Source: Mugil cephalus
Lineage: Eukaryota > Chordata > Actinopteri > Mugiliformes > Mugilidae
NCBI RefSeq assembly: GCF_022458985.1
Contig: NC_061775.1
Span: forward strand, 28,284,819 to 28,348,818
Reading direction: 5' to 3'
Length of the DNA stretch: 64,000 nt
The translations under genes were made by a program, and so were the position numbers. Below, piece after piece: positions 12,301 to 32,700 of the stretch (the first letter of the stretch is position 1; each line of letters opens with the position of its first letter). The notes under the pieces are model-generated. The model saw only the letters and a list, made by a program, of their open reading frames with translations, searched no databases and was not told where the DNA came from.

Positions 12301-15130
12301 GACGTCTGGTTTTCTAGAGGAGGTTTAGAGTCTGGATCTGATTCTCACCATCTTCCTCCTCCTCCTCCTCCAGCGTTCCCGTCTGATCCGGTTCTGGAGG
12401 ACCCCGGTCCGGTGCTGCTGGGCTCGGAGACGTCCCTTCGCTGTGACGTCCTCGGCGTCTTCTCGTCCAATAAGCTGAGGCTCCGCTGGCTCTCTGGGAA
12501 CCGGATGCTGGACACGAAGTCCTTTGGGTTCTCTGGTTCCTTACGGAACGTCTCCTACGTCCTCCAGCACCAGGTCCAGGAGGACGAGCCGGTCCTGACC
12601 TGCCGGGCGGAGCTGCTGACGGAGGACGGACACGTGTGGAGGTCCAGGAACTCCAGCGTCTCCCTGCAGGTTCACTGTAAGCGGTTTTATCTCTGGAGCC
12701 CTGGTACCAGAACCAGTCCAGATTAAACCAGTCCAGATTAAACTAGTCCCCTGAGAACTGGTTTAACAGGACTCATTGTTTCTGTTTTGTGTCCCAGACG
12801 CTCCGAGGACACCGTCCCTGTCCGTGAGTCCAGGTGAGGGGGTGCAGGAGGGTCAGCGGGTCACGTTTACCTGTCGCTCAGACGGAGCTCCGCCCCCAAC
12901 ACTGGTGCTCAGACGAGAAGGGGTGGAGCTTCAGAGGGCTAGCTCCGCCTCCTCCCCACTCACCTTCAGCCTTGACTCCGCCCTCCTCGGAGACTCCGCC
13001 CTCTACGAGTGTGAAGCCTCCAACCAGTTTGGATCCCAGACGGTCAACAGGTCCGTCACTGTCAGAGGTCAGAGGGTTTTTCATCGTCCTCATGAACTTT
13101 ATTCATAAAATAACCAAAAAGTTAATTAATTAATCATCATCTGATTCATGTGATTAATGAAGCGTCTGCAGCAGAACGACTGTGAACGTGTCTCAGTTTG
13201 TCCAAGTAGCGTTAGCGTTAGCACCAGCTGATCCGGTAGTGACAGGCAGCAGAACCAACCCATAAAGATGGAAGACGCTAAACAGCACGTTGGTCCTCTC
13301 CATGGGACATTTGAGGACAAAGACACCAAGAGGGACCAGTGGAGACACATAAAGTATCATCACACTCTGCAGGAAGGAGTTTTCTTTCCAGCTTCAAACA
13401 GCACATGAACCAAGCCAAGCATACGTTAGCCGGGGATTCTGCTAGCACTTGGGCTAACGCGGCTAACAGCTGGAGACAAACCAAGACAAACCAAGACAAA
13501 GACAAGCTGCCAATGCTGCTGCTAATATGTGTCCACTCCTGCAGCCACTGTTCACTGGGAGACACTGTTCTCAGCTGCAGCAACATTAAAGATGAATTAA
13601 TCAGAATTAATCAACCCCGAGATTAATCCGACTGAACGTTTAAGTGTTTGACAGCACTAAAAATAAAAGACGATAAGAAGCTCTTTGAATCGGAGTCTCT
13701 GCTTCTTGTTCTGTGTCCTTTATCTGCTGTTATCAGAGGAGTCGACCTCTGACTGAGACACAAATAAACTGGCTTCAGTGCTGAGTAATGGCCTCAGTCC
13801 AGCGGATACAATTATTTCCCAACAGCAGGTCGACAGGTCGCCGTGTGCTAACAGAGGCCTCTGGAAAAGAGAGGAAGTTCATTAACAACACGAGTGAAAG
13901 CAGGTTATTTGTGGCCGACCTCATATTTTAGGACCCACGAGACGTGAAGAGACATTTTAGGAGAAGTAAACCAGCGTGATCCAGTCACATGTCAGAGCTT
14001 TTCTGTATCAGCTGATGACGCGTTGGTGAAAGATCTGATAAAAGGTCAAAGCTTTTTAAACACACTGCTGCTGCTCCTCTTTGACCGACAGTAAAACACA
14101 ACCAGCACGACTTCAGGAGCGTCTGATCGGTTTCCATCTGAGCCCAGGTCTGAGTTAGTCACCAGAGACGCCTCCACAACAACAACACCACCGCCAACGT
14201 CCTGGGATTCATTTAATGTCAGGGAACAGGACGGAGCTGAATCATTCCATCACAGAAACCAGCGTTCAGCGGATTAATCTGCAGAATTCACTCCCATTAA
14301 TCACTGCAGATATTTACTCGTCCTCCGGTGTTTAAAGCTGATTATTTTCTCATTTCCTCATCAGTCTAACGCCAGTGAAACACTCTGTAAAACAAACACA
14401 ATACGCAGTAAATTCAGAGTTTACTGTGTAACAGCAACACAACTAGAACCTTCACTGTAACAGTGGAACAATAAATCACTCAAACACTGACATCAGCTCA
14501 ACGTTGTATTTTGCACTTGTGATATTTTGTCTAAGCTTGTCGGCCATGTTTGTTTACATCTTCCATCGTTTGTTTCTGATTTATTGAAACTAGCTTCATG
14601 TCTGTCGTCCTGCAGCTCCTCCGAGAAACACCACGGTCCTCGTCCTCCCGTCTGCAGAGGTCCAGGAGGGAGAGAACGTCACCATCTGCTGCCGGGCCGT
14701 GAGCTTCCCTCAGTCCGTGGTGGTTCTGAAGAAACTGGCCAACGGGACGGAGATGTCCTCGTCCAACGGGACGTTCCTGTTGGTCAACGTCACGGCCAGA
14801 GACTCGGGGCTGTACCAGGTGAACGTGACCAACGAGCTCGGATACCAGGTCAAAGTCTTCAGCCTCAGCGTCAGAGGTCAGTGCGACCGGAGACGAGTGA
14901 CGGATCCGTCTGGTCCTGGTTCCGGTTCTTTTAGAGGTTTAGACTCTTTGTTTTCTCGTGTCTGTGCAGAGAGAAGCTCCAGACGTCCTCCCAGCCTCAA
15001 CGCCGTCGTCATCCCGGTCGCCTGCGTCGCCGCTGCACTAGCAACCACCGCTCTGGTCCTGGACTATCTGAGGAGGTCCAGGAAAAAAGGCTTTTATCAG
15101 CTCCCTCAGTCTGCTCCACCTTCAGCCTGA
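6386..15130 (+). CDS. vcam1: Vascular cell adhesion molecule 1-like receptor with eight Ig domains
   Basis: Exons: 6386-6431, 7660-7962, 8087-8389, 9426-9686, 9901-10173, 10390-10680, 12374-12676, 12798-13067, 14616-14876, 14970-15130 (823 aa). Every internal exon is phase 1-1 and codes one Ig domain. Exons 1-2 give a signal peptide ([10 protein letters not shown] then [12 protein letters not shown]). Domain types by cysteine pattern are D1 with paired cysteines (exon 2), D2 (3), I-set (4), I-set (5), D1-like (6), D2-like (7), I-set (8), I-set (9). Exon 10 codes a transmembrane helix ([19 protein letters not shown]) and a short tail with KGFYQL, like the KGSYSL of mammalian VCAM1. VCAM1 binds integrins such as alpha4beta1 on leukocytes. 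Human VCAM1 has seven domains as two D1-D2-D3 sets plus D7; here one I-set domain is extra. Identity rests on domain order, tail and synteny (cdc14a, slc30a7). Exon 5 uses a weaker GTTCGT donor. Confidence 0.9.
8394..9405. repeat. 1-kb minisatellite filling vcam1 intron 3
   Basis: Some 55 copies of an 18-bp unit, TCTGAGTCCTGTAGTCTG, with GGATCTGAGTCC variants and higher-order blocks. It begins only about five bases after the exon 3 donor (GTGAGT at 8390) and runs nearly to the exon 4 acceptor at 9425. Confidence 0.97.
10684..11785. repeat. 1.1-kb purine-rich minisatellite in vcam1 intron 6
   Basis: Tandem GAGACCCGAGACC, GAGACCTGAGACC and GAGACCAGAGACC units (a 7-8 bp core in blocks of about 20 bp). 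It starts within ten bases of the exon 6 donor (10681). The top strand has almost no T. Long antisense open frames across it (Ser/Gly/Leu/Val repeats) are repeat by-products. Confidence 0.97.
13115..13659. mobile_element. Decayed hAT-like DNA transposon in vcam1 intron 8
   Basis: The right end, GTTTGACAGCACTA preceded by repeated GATTAATC, matches the terminal sequence I know from fish hAT elements (TGCTGTCAAAC followed by ATTAATC on the other strand). The left flank also has TTAATTAATTAATCA. Inside, a frame near 13381 reads [15 protein letters not shown], like the end of a BED zinc finger (SSLKYHLNAKHT) that precedes hAT transposases. There are no long open frames, so it is a relic. Confidence 0.6.
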
Positions 15131-15404
15131 GCTGAACCTGGACTCAGGACTAACGGGTTCACTCATGAGGCTGAGACCTCTGGACACGTCCTGCTGCTAC
15201 CGCCATTTAAAACTGGACCAACGCGTCCCGAACATTCAGCTACAAACCCCTGAATGTGGCCTCTGCTTCCAAACGTGGAGGACGTGCACCGACAAACGTG
15301 GCAACGAGGGTTCAACATGTGGCCTCCGCCTCCTTTCACCTGCCGCCGTTCAATAACAGCAAAGATCCACGTTCTCAACACGTTGCTGCCGTCTCCCAAT
15401 ACGT

Positions 15405-15770
15405 GGCTTGTGCTAGCATGTGGCTAACACTTCCTAGCACGTGGCTACCGCCTTTAAACTGGCTAACACTGCCTAGCATGTGGCTAGCACCTTTGCTTTT
15501 CAAAATATGGCTAGCACGTTCCAAAATGTGGCTACCACCTACAAGCAAACAGCCACCAACATCACAACATGTGGCTACCACCTTCGCACATCTGGCTAAC
15601 ACTTCCTAGCATGTGGCTACCACCTGTGAACATCTGGCTAACACTTCCTAGCATGTGGCTACCACCTGTGAACATCTGGCTAACACTTCCTAGCATGTGG
15701 CTACCACCTTTGAACATCTGGCTAACACTTCCTAGCATGTGGCTGCCACCACGTCCCAACACGCGGCTCC
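15405..15770. repeat. 51-bp minisatellite downstream of vcam1
   Basis: Units contain AACACTTCCTAGCATGTGGC and TACCACCTGTGAACATCTGG. About four near-perfect copies lie at 15590-15745, with older, shorter copies to the left. The unit length is about 51 bp. Confidence 0.9.
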
Positions 15771-16232
15771 AAATATCAACATGTGGAGTCATTTTTAAAC
15801 AAATACAAACACGTGACTGATGTTTTTTCACGATGCTTCTACATTTACACAGGCCCAAGCTGAAAGTTAATGATCAATAGTCAGTGACTTTCCTCGTCTT
15901 TGTGGAGTAAAGTTTGTCCTGAGTTGGGACGGATTCTGCTGAAGCTGAGACCAATCAGATCGTTCAGGGTTCAGGAACTTAATTGCGTGCAGAGACGCTG
16001 ATAATGGGCTATAATGACCTCGGAGGTCGAGCTCGTGTTGTGTTTGGTGCTCGTGTCCTGGAAATGAGAACGTGTGTTTTCTCTCAGCTCTTCATTAACT
16101 CGTATTTATTGGCTCACTTCTCTCCCTCGTCTCGTTGGAATCTGATTATATTTCCTGGGATTGTGCAGCTTTTCCTTTCATTTCTATCAGGTTCCACTGT
16201 TTACTGGAAGTCTTCAGGGGCCCCACCTCCCG

Positions 16233-16310
16233 CCTCCCTCCTCCTCCTCCTCCTCCTCCTCCTCCTCCTCCTCCTCCTCCTCCTCCTCCTCCTCCTCCTC
16301 CTCCTCCAGG
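16233..16310. repeat. CCT trinucleotide microsatellite
   Basis: About 25 uninterrupted CTC/CCT triplets. The Pro, Leu and Ser-rich open frames over it are by-products. Confidence 0.98.
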
Positions 16311-17811
16311 CCTGATTCAGCTCTGAAACTTTTCAGCGACCGTTTGTCTTCCAGCATTTTTTCTTCTTCCCTTTTCTTTCACTTGCGGCTCAGAGAGAAA
16401 CATCCATTCATTAAAGCTCCTCCTGAAGATTTAGAGCCGAGATTAAATGTCTCTGCTGAGGAGACGAGAGGAAAGAGGATAGAGGAAAGGAGAGGAGGAG
16501 GAGAGGAGAGGAGCTACCAGTGGGACCGGTCTAACTCCTGGAGGAAGGAGCTGCTGAACAGACTAGAAGCAAAAGCAAAATAAAATGTTGTGGCTTTTGT
16601 GCTGTAGCTCGGAGATGACTGGTCCTCTCGGCCCGTCGTCGTGGAAACGGGAAGCGGTCCAGACGAGGCGAGGAGGTGTGAGGAGGAGGAGACGAGTCTG
16701 GATCCGACCCTCAGTGTTTGTTATGTTGGACACATTTCAGCTCAGAGTCTCCAGACTGAGACGCTCTGTTCCCTTTATGGGCCGAGGTTCATTCAAGTGT
16801 TTATTCAGTGTTTTATACGTCAGGCCTTGTACAGAAGAATCATCAAAATCATTATGTGAAGACATGGTAGAATTTGGAGCAGTAGCTTCAGTTGTGCAAA
16901 TGTAAAAATATTAAAATAACAATAAAAAATAAAATATAAAACTGTGTAAAATGTCCCGTCATTTCCAAACTGTTCACGTTGACGTGTGATAAAAATAAAA
17001 CATTTAAAGTCTCAGCTTTATGTTTTCACTGACACTTTAACCTAGTTCTTAAACCTCACGGTTCCACGCGGCGTCTTTACGGAGCGGTTGTCGTGGCAAC
17101 GGGTGGTCGCCGTGACGTCACATCCCGTTTCTATGGCGTCAAATAACAAATTACAACAGAACTTATCCAGCTTTCATCAACCTCATATTAACAACCTTAA
17201 AATACCTGGAACCGTCCTTGAAATAAATGATTTAACGCGTGTTTTATTGTTGTAGTTTGGGCCAAGTCCCGCCCACTAACATGGAGGGGGTGGAGCTTAT
17301 GCTCATGGCTTCCTCCTCCTCCTCCTCCTTCTTTCTGCTGTGGCCAAAATATTAAACCTCAGTTTATTCTTTATTCCTTTAAATCCTGTAAAAACGTTTC
17401 CTCTGGTTCGATGCTAAACGGGACTGAATTTAAATCATTAAATAATCTGTGGATGAACTGGACCAGGACACATCAGCTGATTCCTGCTCGTCCTCATAAA
17501 TGAATGAACGTTAATGAACTGAGTGAGTTTGTTCCTGGATCAGAGGTCCGCGGTGATCCATCCCCAACATTTCTCCCTCTTGTCTCTGACAGGAAATACC
17601 AGCGGAGCTGCAGATTAAAATGACAAGACACAGCAGAAAAACACTTTTACACAACAGGGAGCAGAGGTCGGAGGTGGCGGAGGCCCGGACGGACAGTGAA
17701 CGCCACACAAGCGAAAAAAAAGCTCCAGATGGAGAGAAAATAAACACATTTATCAAGAGACTTTAAACGTTTCAGCTGAAACTGCAGATCAGGAACAAAA
17801 CGAGCAGAAAC

Positions 17812-18235
17812 ATCCCAAAAAAAAAATAAAAAAAATAAAAAACATCCAGAAAAAAAAAAAAACATCCAGAAAAAAAAAAAACATCCAGAAAAAAATAAAA
17901 AAAACATCCAGAAAAAAATAAAAAACATCCAGAAAAAAAATAAAAAAAAAAACATCCAGAAAAAAAATTTAAAAAAAAACATCCAGAAAAAAAAAAAAAA
18001 AACATCCAGAAAAAAATAAAAAAAACATCCAGAAAAAAATAAAAAGCATCCAGAAAAAAAATAAAAAAAACATCCAGATAAAAATAAAAAAAACATCCAG
18101 ATAAAAATAAAAAAAAAATCCAGGAAAAAAATAAAAAACATCCAGAAAAAAATAAAAAAACATCCAGAAAAAAATAAAAAACATCCAGATAAAAAATAAA
18201 AAATAAATAAAACATCCAGAAAAGAAAACTAAATG
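17812..18235. repeat. A-rich CATCCAG minisatellite
   Basis: Some 19 copies of a 20-25 bp unit: ACATCCAG followed by 8-16 bases of A broken by one T. The other strand reads as T-rich with CTGGATGT. The antisense Phe-rich open frames are by-products. Confidence 0.97.
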
Positions 18236-19823
18236 AGAAACACACACAGATTTAATTTGAGCTCTCCTCCTCCTCCTCCTCCTCCTCCTCCTCCTCCTTC
18301 ATCCCGATGAACTCATTCAGTTTTGTCGTCGTCATAGAAACTGAACAAGTCTCGTCCGTGGAAACAAACAAACGAACCAACCAGCTGCTGCTTCTTCTTC
18401 TTCTTCTTCTTCTTCTTCTTCTTGACTAAATAACTGGATCCAGACGTGAGGTTTTAAACACTGCAGATAAAATAAATAGATAAACTAAACTAAACTGAAC
18501 CTTTGAACTCTGTTTGAATCCAAGCGAAAGGACAAAGACTAAAAACTCCACAGGACGAAAAAAGAAAAAGAAAAGCTTCCTGTCTTTCTGTTGGGGTTTT
18601 AATGAGGTCACCAGAGAAGAAAAAGAAAAAGAAACACGAAATTATTATATAATATCACATTACCAGAAAAATATCCTGTAAAAAACATCAGTCTGGTGAA
18701 CAGTTTGTGTTAAATGATTCTATCTGATGGTTTTTAATGTTATTTTATTATTATAAGAGACATGAGACACGTAAACTAAAATACCTGATATAAATTAAAC
18801 CGTTTAAATCTGTGATTTATTAGAAATCAGTTTCTCTCTGTTTACGTTTTATTCTCAAACTCAGTCTGAATCTTTAAAGTGTTTATTTTATTTATTTTGT
18901 TACAGGTTTGGTCTAAAATGTTAAACTCGGGATGTTTTTCTCTGTTTTTTCAGACTTTGACCCGAGAGGCTCCAGATTCTCTGTTGACTCAACATCATCA
19001 GCGCCACCTGCTGCTTCGCTTTTAAAACTGTAAAAAGATGTGACTCTCACAGCTTTAATGAACATTAAATGATGAACTAGAACCAAAGTAGCTACAGGTG
19101 ATTTATTTTCTGATCATTCATTTATTTGTATTTCTTTTCTCGTTGTGTTCATTCAGTGTGTTTATTCACTAGTTGTTGGTTTAGTTCCTGGAACCTGATG
19201 TAAATAAAACCCTGATGCATTTACCTTTATACTAACAACTATACAGACAATAAAAGAGACACGTTCCAAATTAAGATGTGACTCAATAACAGAACTGTGT
19301 CTGATATTTTATAGAATTAATGAAATAGGACGTGAGGTCCAGCAGGAGGATGAGGAAGAAGAAAGTGTGGCTATTTCGATTTACTCGATATTACTTATTT
19401 TATTTTAATCTTATTTTATTTTCTCTTTCTTTTAACTTGAGGTTTTTAAGTGTTTCTTTTATGTGCAGCTAAACTACCGAGACCAACTTATTTCCCCTGT
19501 GGATCATTAAAGTCGGAAGCTTTAGGCCTTAGACGCTGAAACCAAAGAAGAAGTTGAACTGAAGCAACGATCAGATTACTGTGTTTGAGTAAGAGCTTTT
19601 ATTGTGAAATCCACCGAGGTCGGAGGTATTGATGTTCGATACCGCTGATTCCCTTTCTGAGCCGATACTGAGTCAAATTCAGGCTGGTATCGGCGATACT
19701 GATCCAATACCAATACCTTGTGTAACTACGTCCTAATGTGTCTGATACACCTAAAAAACAGTGTATTTAAAATTATAGCTTCATAAAGAATACAAGACAT
19801 CAGAGTTATTTATTTATTTATTT

Positions 19824-20100
19824 AGAATAGAATAGAATAGAATAGAATAGAATAGAATAGAATAGAATAGAATAGAATAGAAAACGTTTATTTGTCAGTC
19901 AAATTGCAGTTTGCAACAATAACATGGTGCAGAAAAGTAAGAAGAATAAAGACTGGACTGTGTAAAAAGATAAATTATTAGATTAAAAAAGTAAAATGGA
20001 ATAAACAATACACAAGTGTTGGCATATGTACAAAAAATATTGAATTGTGTCTCGTTTACTGTGTAGAGCTGATTTACAGTGGTGGAAAAAGTTGTAGCAC
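19824..20100 (-). mobile_element. Truncated LINE (L2-like) 3' tail, minus strand
   Basis: A TAGAA pentamer array (19826-19879) is followed by AAAACGTTTATTTGTCAGTC. Read on the minus strand this is ...GACAAATAAACGTTTT then (TTCTA)n, the form of 3' end seen in fish L2-type retrotransposons. No coding part remains; the left boundary is clear and the right one is a guess. Confidence 0.55.
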
Positions 20101-20747
20101 ATTTTGACATTTGTGAAATATTCCAATAAGAATCAGTCTCAGGTCTTCAAGTGTAATTTCTTTTAGTTCAGTCACAGATAAAATATTAAACAAATTAAAA
20201 ACTTTAAATTAATTTGTTCCATAAAAATACTTCAGTAATTCTGAGTATTTTGGTTCCAGTGATTTATATTAATATTATATATTATTATATAAAACCAGCA
20301 CATTTAAAAGTGGTGGGACCAGGAACTTAACGCAGGAAGTGATGGTTTATTTTAACTGACTGATTGAAACTGGCAAGAATTTAGTTTTATTGTTTTTTTT
20401 TCTCATAAACAATAGAGAAAATAAATATATTTTTTGTATTTGTTTGTGTCTAATGCAGCCGCAACTTCTGAAATACAAAAAAAAAAAGATTTTTTTCCAC
20501 AAATATTTCATGGTAATATTTGAGATTGTGTAAAATGTTTTAATTATTAAAATACATTCTATTCTATTGATATTTTGATTTGAGAATTGATTTCAGAGCA
20601 TAAAGGGCTGGTATCTATCAGGCATCGATATTTCTATATCGAGCCGCACATCGCCAGCCGGAAGTTGACAGTTTGGTAGCATCTGGTAGCTAAGCTAGCT
20701 GGTAGCGAGTAGTGTGTGTGAGTGTGTGAGTGTGTCCCGGTGTGAAG

Positions 20748-28700
<7,953 letters not shown>

Positions 28701-29739
28701 AGGCTCCTCCCTCTTCCACACCTGGGACCAATCACAACACAGTCTGCTGCTGAGGGGGGGGCGGGGCAAAGGGAGGGGGCAAACAGGGAGAACTGATGAA
28801 CTCAAACAGCCCCACCCACCCCCGCGTCCTCTCCCTTTCTACCCCCCCTCTCTCCTGCACTTTTTTTAGACTGGCGCAAAGCATTCTGGGTAAGTGCCTT
28901 CATCATGATATCAGAGACAATCTGAGCCCCTCCCACCACCGATGACATCACTGCTAGGACCCGCTGATTGGTCCACAGTGAGTGTGACATCACTTTTTAA
29001 TTCCATGTGCCAAAAACCATGTGACTGAATCTTTTTTTTTGTTACTTTCGTTTTTTTTTAGCTGTAATAAATAATTGTTTCTCTGAGCTGTTGGGATTCA
29101 TCTCCATCTTTATTACGTTTCTGTGTGAATGTAAAACACATCTGCAAATGTCAACAAAACATTAAAGTTAAACTGGACCAAACTTTTTTATTAATATATG
29201 GATCATTGTCCCGATGAAACAGCGTCTGTGTCTGATTGTGTTTGAGTTTCGAGTCGACGATTAATTCCAAAAAAAATCAACGCATTTAGTTGCAGTTTGT
29301 CAGTGCACAATTTATTCTTTCCTTCCCTAGTTCCTTTCCTTATGATTACACTGATGCACAGACCGGAGGTCGGTGAACAGTTACCAACATGGAGGACGTG
29401 CATTAGACTGAGGACTGATGAAGCCTTAAAACAACAATACATCTACAAACGAGAGGTTTACGGAATAAGAGATTTAATCCCATCAAACAACCGTTTATAT
29501 TTCTGGTTGTTTCACCAGAGAAAGAAAGAAGAAGCACTTTATGTTGAGTTGTTTGGGGGATATTTTCCATTTCTTCTTCTACTGTTTTGAATTGAAATGG
29601 AATCAAATGCATTTTTCCATTTAAACATTAAAAGAGCATGAGTTCACAATGTTCACGTCTGTGTCCGTTATTTGATTCAGTCCATTTAAATAATAAAAAA
29701 AGATTAGTGAGATAATTATTTTTTAATTGGGACCCGCTC
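28701..29739. other. slc30a7 3' UTR and slc30a7-dph5 convergent gap
   Basis: Only about 1 kb separates the two stop codons. The left part is slc30a7 3' UTR. On the minus strand an ATTAAA at about 29722-29727 could serve dph5. Open frames here are short and unrecognised. Confidence 0.7.
29066..29071 (+). terminator. Candidate slc30a7 polyadenylation signal
   Basis: AATAAA 366 bases after the stop codon, followed by a GT-rich stretch (TTGTTTCTCTGAGCTGTTGGG). An ATTAAA at 29161 is an alternative. Confidence 0.4.
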
Positions 29740-32700
29740 CTAGTTTCCAGCTTCCTGTTCGAGGTGTCGCAGAGCTTCCGGTTCCGCGTTGACGCGCAGC
29801 ATCTCCAGCTCCAGTGGGTGGAGCCGACCCGTCACGACCAGCGAATGGAGTGGCCCGCCCAGGTCACATGACACCAGCTGACTCAACGTCCCCGCCCGGA
29901 TCCTCTGGTCCTCGGAGCCGAGCCGGGCCACGCCCACGCAAACCGTGTCCTCGGTCAGACCTGAAGGGGGCGGAGACACCGGGCTGTCAACAGCTGATTG
30001 GGTCTTTACGGCAGAGTGGGAGGGGCCTGTTTATTTCTGAACAGCTGATTTAACTTCCTTTAATCCTTAAAACTAGAAACAATAACAAAGTGACAAAATC
30101 TCATTCTGGTAAAAATTATTAAATAAATAAATTCACCTCAAAATTTGATCGTTTTAATCTAAACATAATCCTCAAAATATTAAAAATAATTCCAGTAAAT
30201 GTCACAACTTTTTATTAAGAGTTTATGGCTTTTTCTTATTTATACTGAAATATGTAAAATATTAAAACATTTTGCAGAAATTCACTCACTTTTTTGGGGA
30301 AAAAGGTCAATTTTTTTTAATTTTTTTTTAAAAATATAATTATGAAGTAGCCGGATTCCCTTTGTCTCCTTGACTCAAACTATGACATTTTTTGGTGATT
30401 ACTTTTTATTCAATTAACCCGACTAGTTTAGCATAAAGGACTAAAGGACATAAATAAGTCATAAAATTCTCACATAGAATTTAATCGTAAAAAACACCAA
30501 GAATTTCTTCTATAAATTCTATAAAAACTAGTTTATCTCCTCAGAAATAATTCTCTGACTTTTATTTTTTCAGCCTAACTCTTAAATGTTAAACTAATCA
30601 GGTTAATGGATCAGATCCCAGACTCACCCCCCTCCTCCCCCTCCTCCCCCTCCTCCCGCCGCCTCCGGATGATCTGGATCAGCTGATCTGCAGCCTGGCC
30701 CACGGTCATGAAGCGCGGCGGCTCGTAGATCTTCTTCCCCCTGGAAACAAACGGGTTTCAGGTTTAAAGACGTGACGGTTTGTTGATGAAGTTACAGAAA
30801 CGACTCGACGAACCTCATCATGTTTTCCACGGTTTGTTCTTTGACTTTAATGTCTGTGAAAAGAAACAGGAAGAAAAGAAAACACTGGTTAACAGCAGGA
30901 GAGAGATTCTCCAAACACTGAATGATTGGATGGAGCAGGAATCATTTTACCTGGTTAATACCACATGGATGAAGAGCAACAATGGTTTTAAAGTAGATCT
31001 GCTATTTATTTCTCTTCAGTCTCATAGATCAGATTCTAGGATTCAGTCTGTGGATGTGACTCTGATCATTCAGGAGCTAAATGTGAGGATCTGTTTGATT
31101 CCTCACCTCCAAGCTAACTTTAACCTCCAGGGACCCAGCGGCCAAATGTCCCGCTGTTCTCCCAGACTGTGAACTAACCACAGACAGTGCTGAGCGTAAA
31201 CTGTTTCATCACGGAGTCTCGATAAAGTTAATTATTATTGGATGAATAAAACATGTGAGCAGGACGTCGGGTGTTTTTATGAGCGTGTCAGAGGACGGAT
31301 GATGAACGAGCGTCTCTGATTCCTGATGAATATTAACGCCAGCAGGTCGTCCTCCCTCCGGACCCTCGGCTTTAAGGGGGGGGTGGTGCCTTCAGGGTCT
31401 CCAGGGTGATTGATGGTGGCCCGGGCGGTGGGGGGTTAAACAAACACCTGGTGACTATTATTTTTATTTCATTGTGCGTCTCACCCAGTAGACAGAGTGT
31501 GTGAAGTCCAGCTCGTCTGTTTTTACAGATTTTGTCGTAGAAGCTCTCAGGTTTCCACGTCTCCGTCCAGAAAACCAACGACACCGTCTCCCCGAAATTA
31601 TACAGCTGAAAAGATTAAGACAGAAAACACTCAGCAGATATGAACAGTAAAATACTAGATATAAAGTATTGGTAGAATTGGTACAATAAAGGAAATAAAT
31701 AGCAAACACACTTTAAAATATCCACTATAACACAAGCACAAAAACAAAGTAACAACCCTTTGATTTGCTCCAGCCTCTCAGCACTGGTTTGATGGAAAAT
31801 AAACGGTTAAAATCCTCAAAACGACAGATTTTCTGGTAGTTTTGTAAAGTGTTTTCTTAGTAGTTTAAGAGATTTGTGCAGTAAAACACTGTCCTGCTCC
31901 GGTGTTAAACCGTAAGAACAAAATAAAAAGAAATAACACCAGAAATAACGTCGCTCTGACAGCATGGGGCTCATTAGCATACTCCGCCCCCCTCATTAGC
32001 ATATTAACGACCCCCCAGAGGAGCAATACCGTTAGCATTAATGCTAATCTGTGTGAGTGTGTGCAGCTGGGTCCTGCTCTCTGATTGGCTGCTGTCACAG
32101 CTCAGTTATTGATGGAGTCACTTTAATGTGGTGCGTTCACTGTCACAGCCGTGACCCGGATTAATGGTTTTATTTATTTATTTATTTGTTTGTTTGTTTG
32201 TTTGTTGGGTGAAGGCACCAAATAAACAAATGAATGAACACGTGGTGCAAACACATGACAGACACAGCAGCAGAAACAACACGACACAGTTGTGTTCAGA
32301 AGTTTCCATTCGATGACACAACGTGTGATTCTTTAAGATGTGATGTGTTTGCTTGTAATCAGTGAATTCCTGAGTTTCTGTCGGACTCTTACGTCTCATT
32401 TAGCATCAGAATGTAAATCTCACCTGGACATTTCTACAGCTGATCAACACATTCAGTTATTTACAACTATTTCCATTAAAACTATTTAGCACCATGTCCA
32501 CAACTATCAGGTGTTTATTTCTATCATGTGTAGCCGGTTAGCTCTCTCCTCCTGCTAGCTCTCTCCTCCTGCTAGCTCTCTCCTCCTGCTAGCTCTCTCC
32601 TCCTGCTAGCTCTCTCCTCCTGCTAGCTCCCTCCTCCTGCTAGCTCTCTCCTCCTGCTAGCTCTCTCCTCCTAGCTCTCTCCTCCTGCCTACTCTCTCCT

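Larger units (their letters stand above)
15131..20747. other. vcam1-slc30a7 intergenic region
   Basis: The vcam1 3' UTR probably starts here. I find no exon of EXTL2, which sits between VCAM1 and SLC30A7 in human, nor any other convincing coding sequence. Contents are a minisatellite (15405-15770), CCT and CTT microsatellites (16233-16310, 18265-18298, 18388-18423), an A-rich CATCCAG array (17812-18235), an L2-like tail (19824) and TATCG/GATACC-rich repeat fragments (19610-19720 and 20600-20660). An AATAAA at about 16920 could end a transcript. The slc30a7 5' UTR lies just before 20748. Confidence 0.7.

Noticed and set aside
17647-18247. Phe-rich antisense frames of 92-164 codons
   Set aside because: Produced by the A-rich CATCCAG array.
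15131-20747. Search for EXTL2 exons between vcam1 and slc30a7
   Set aside because: No glycosyltransferase-like segment in any frame; only repeats and short unrecognised frames.
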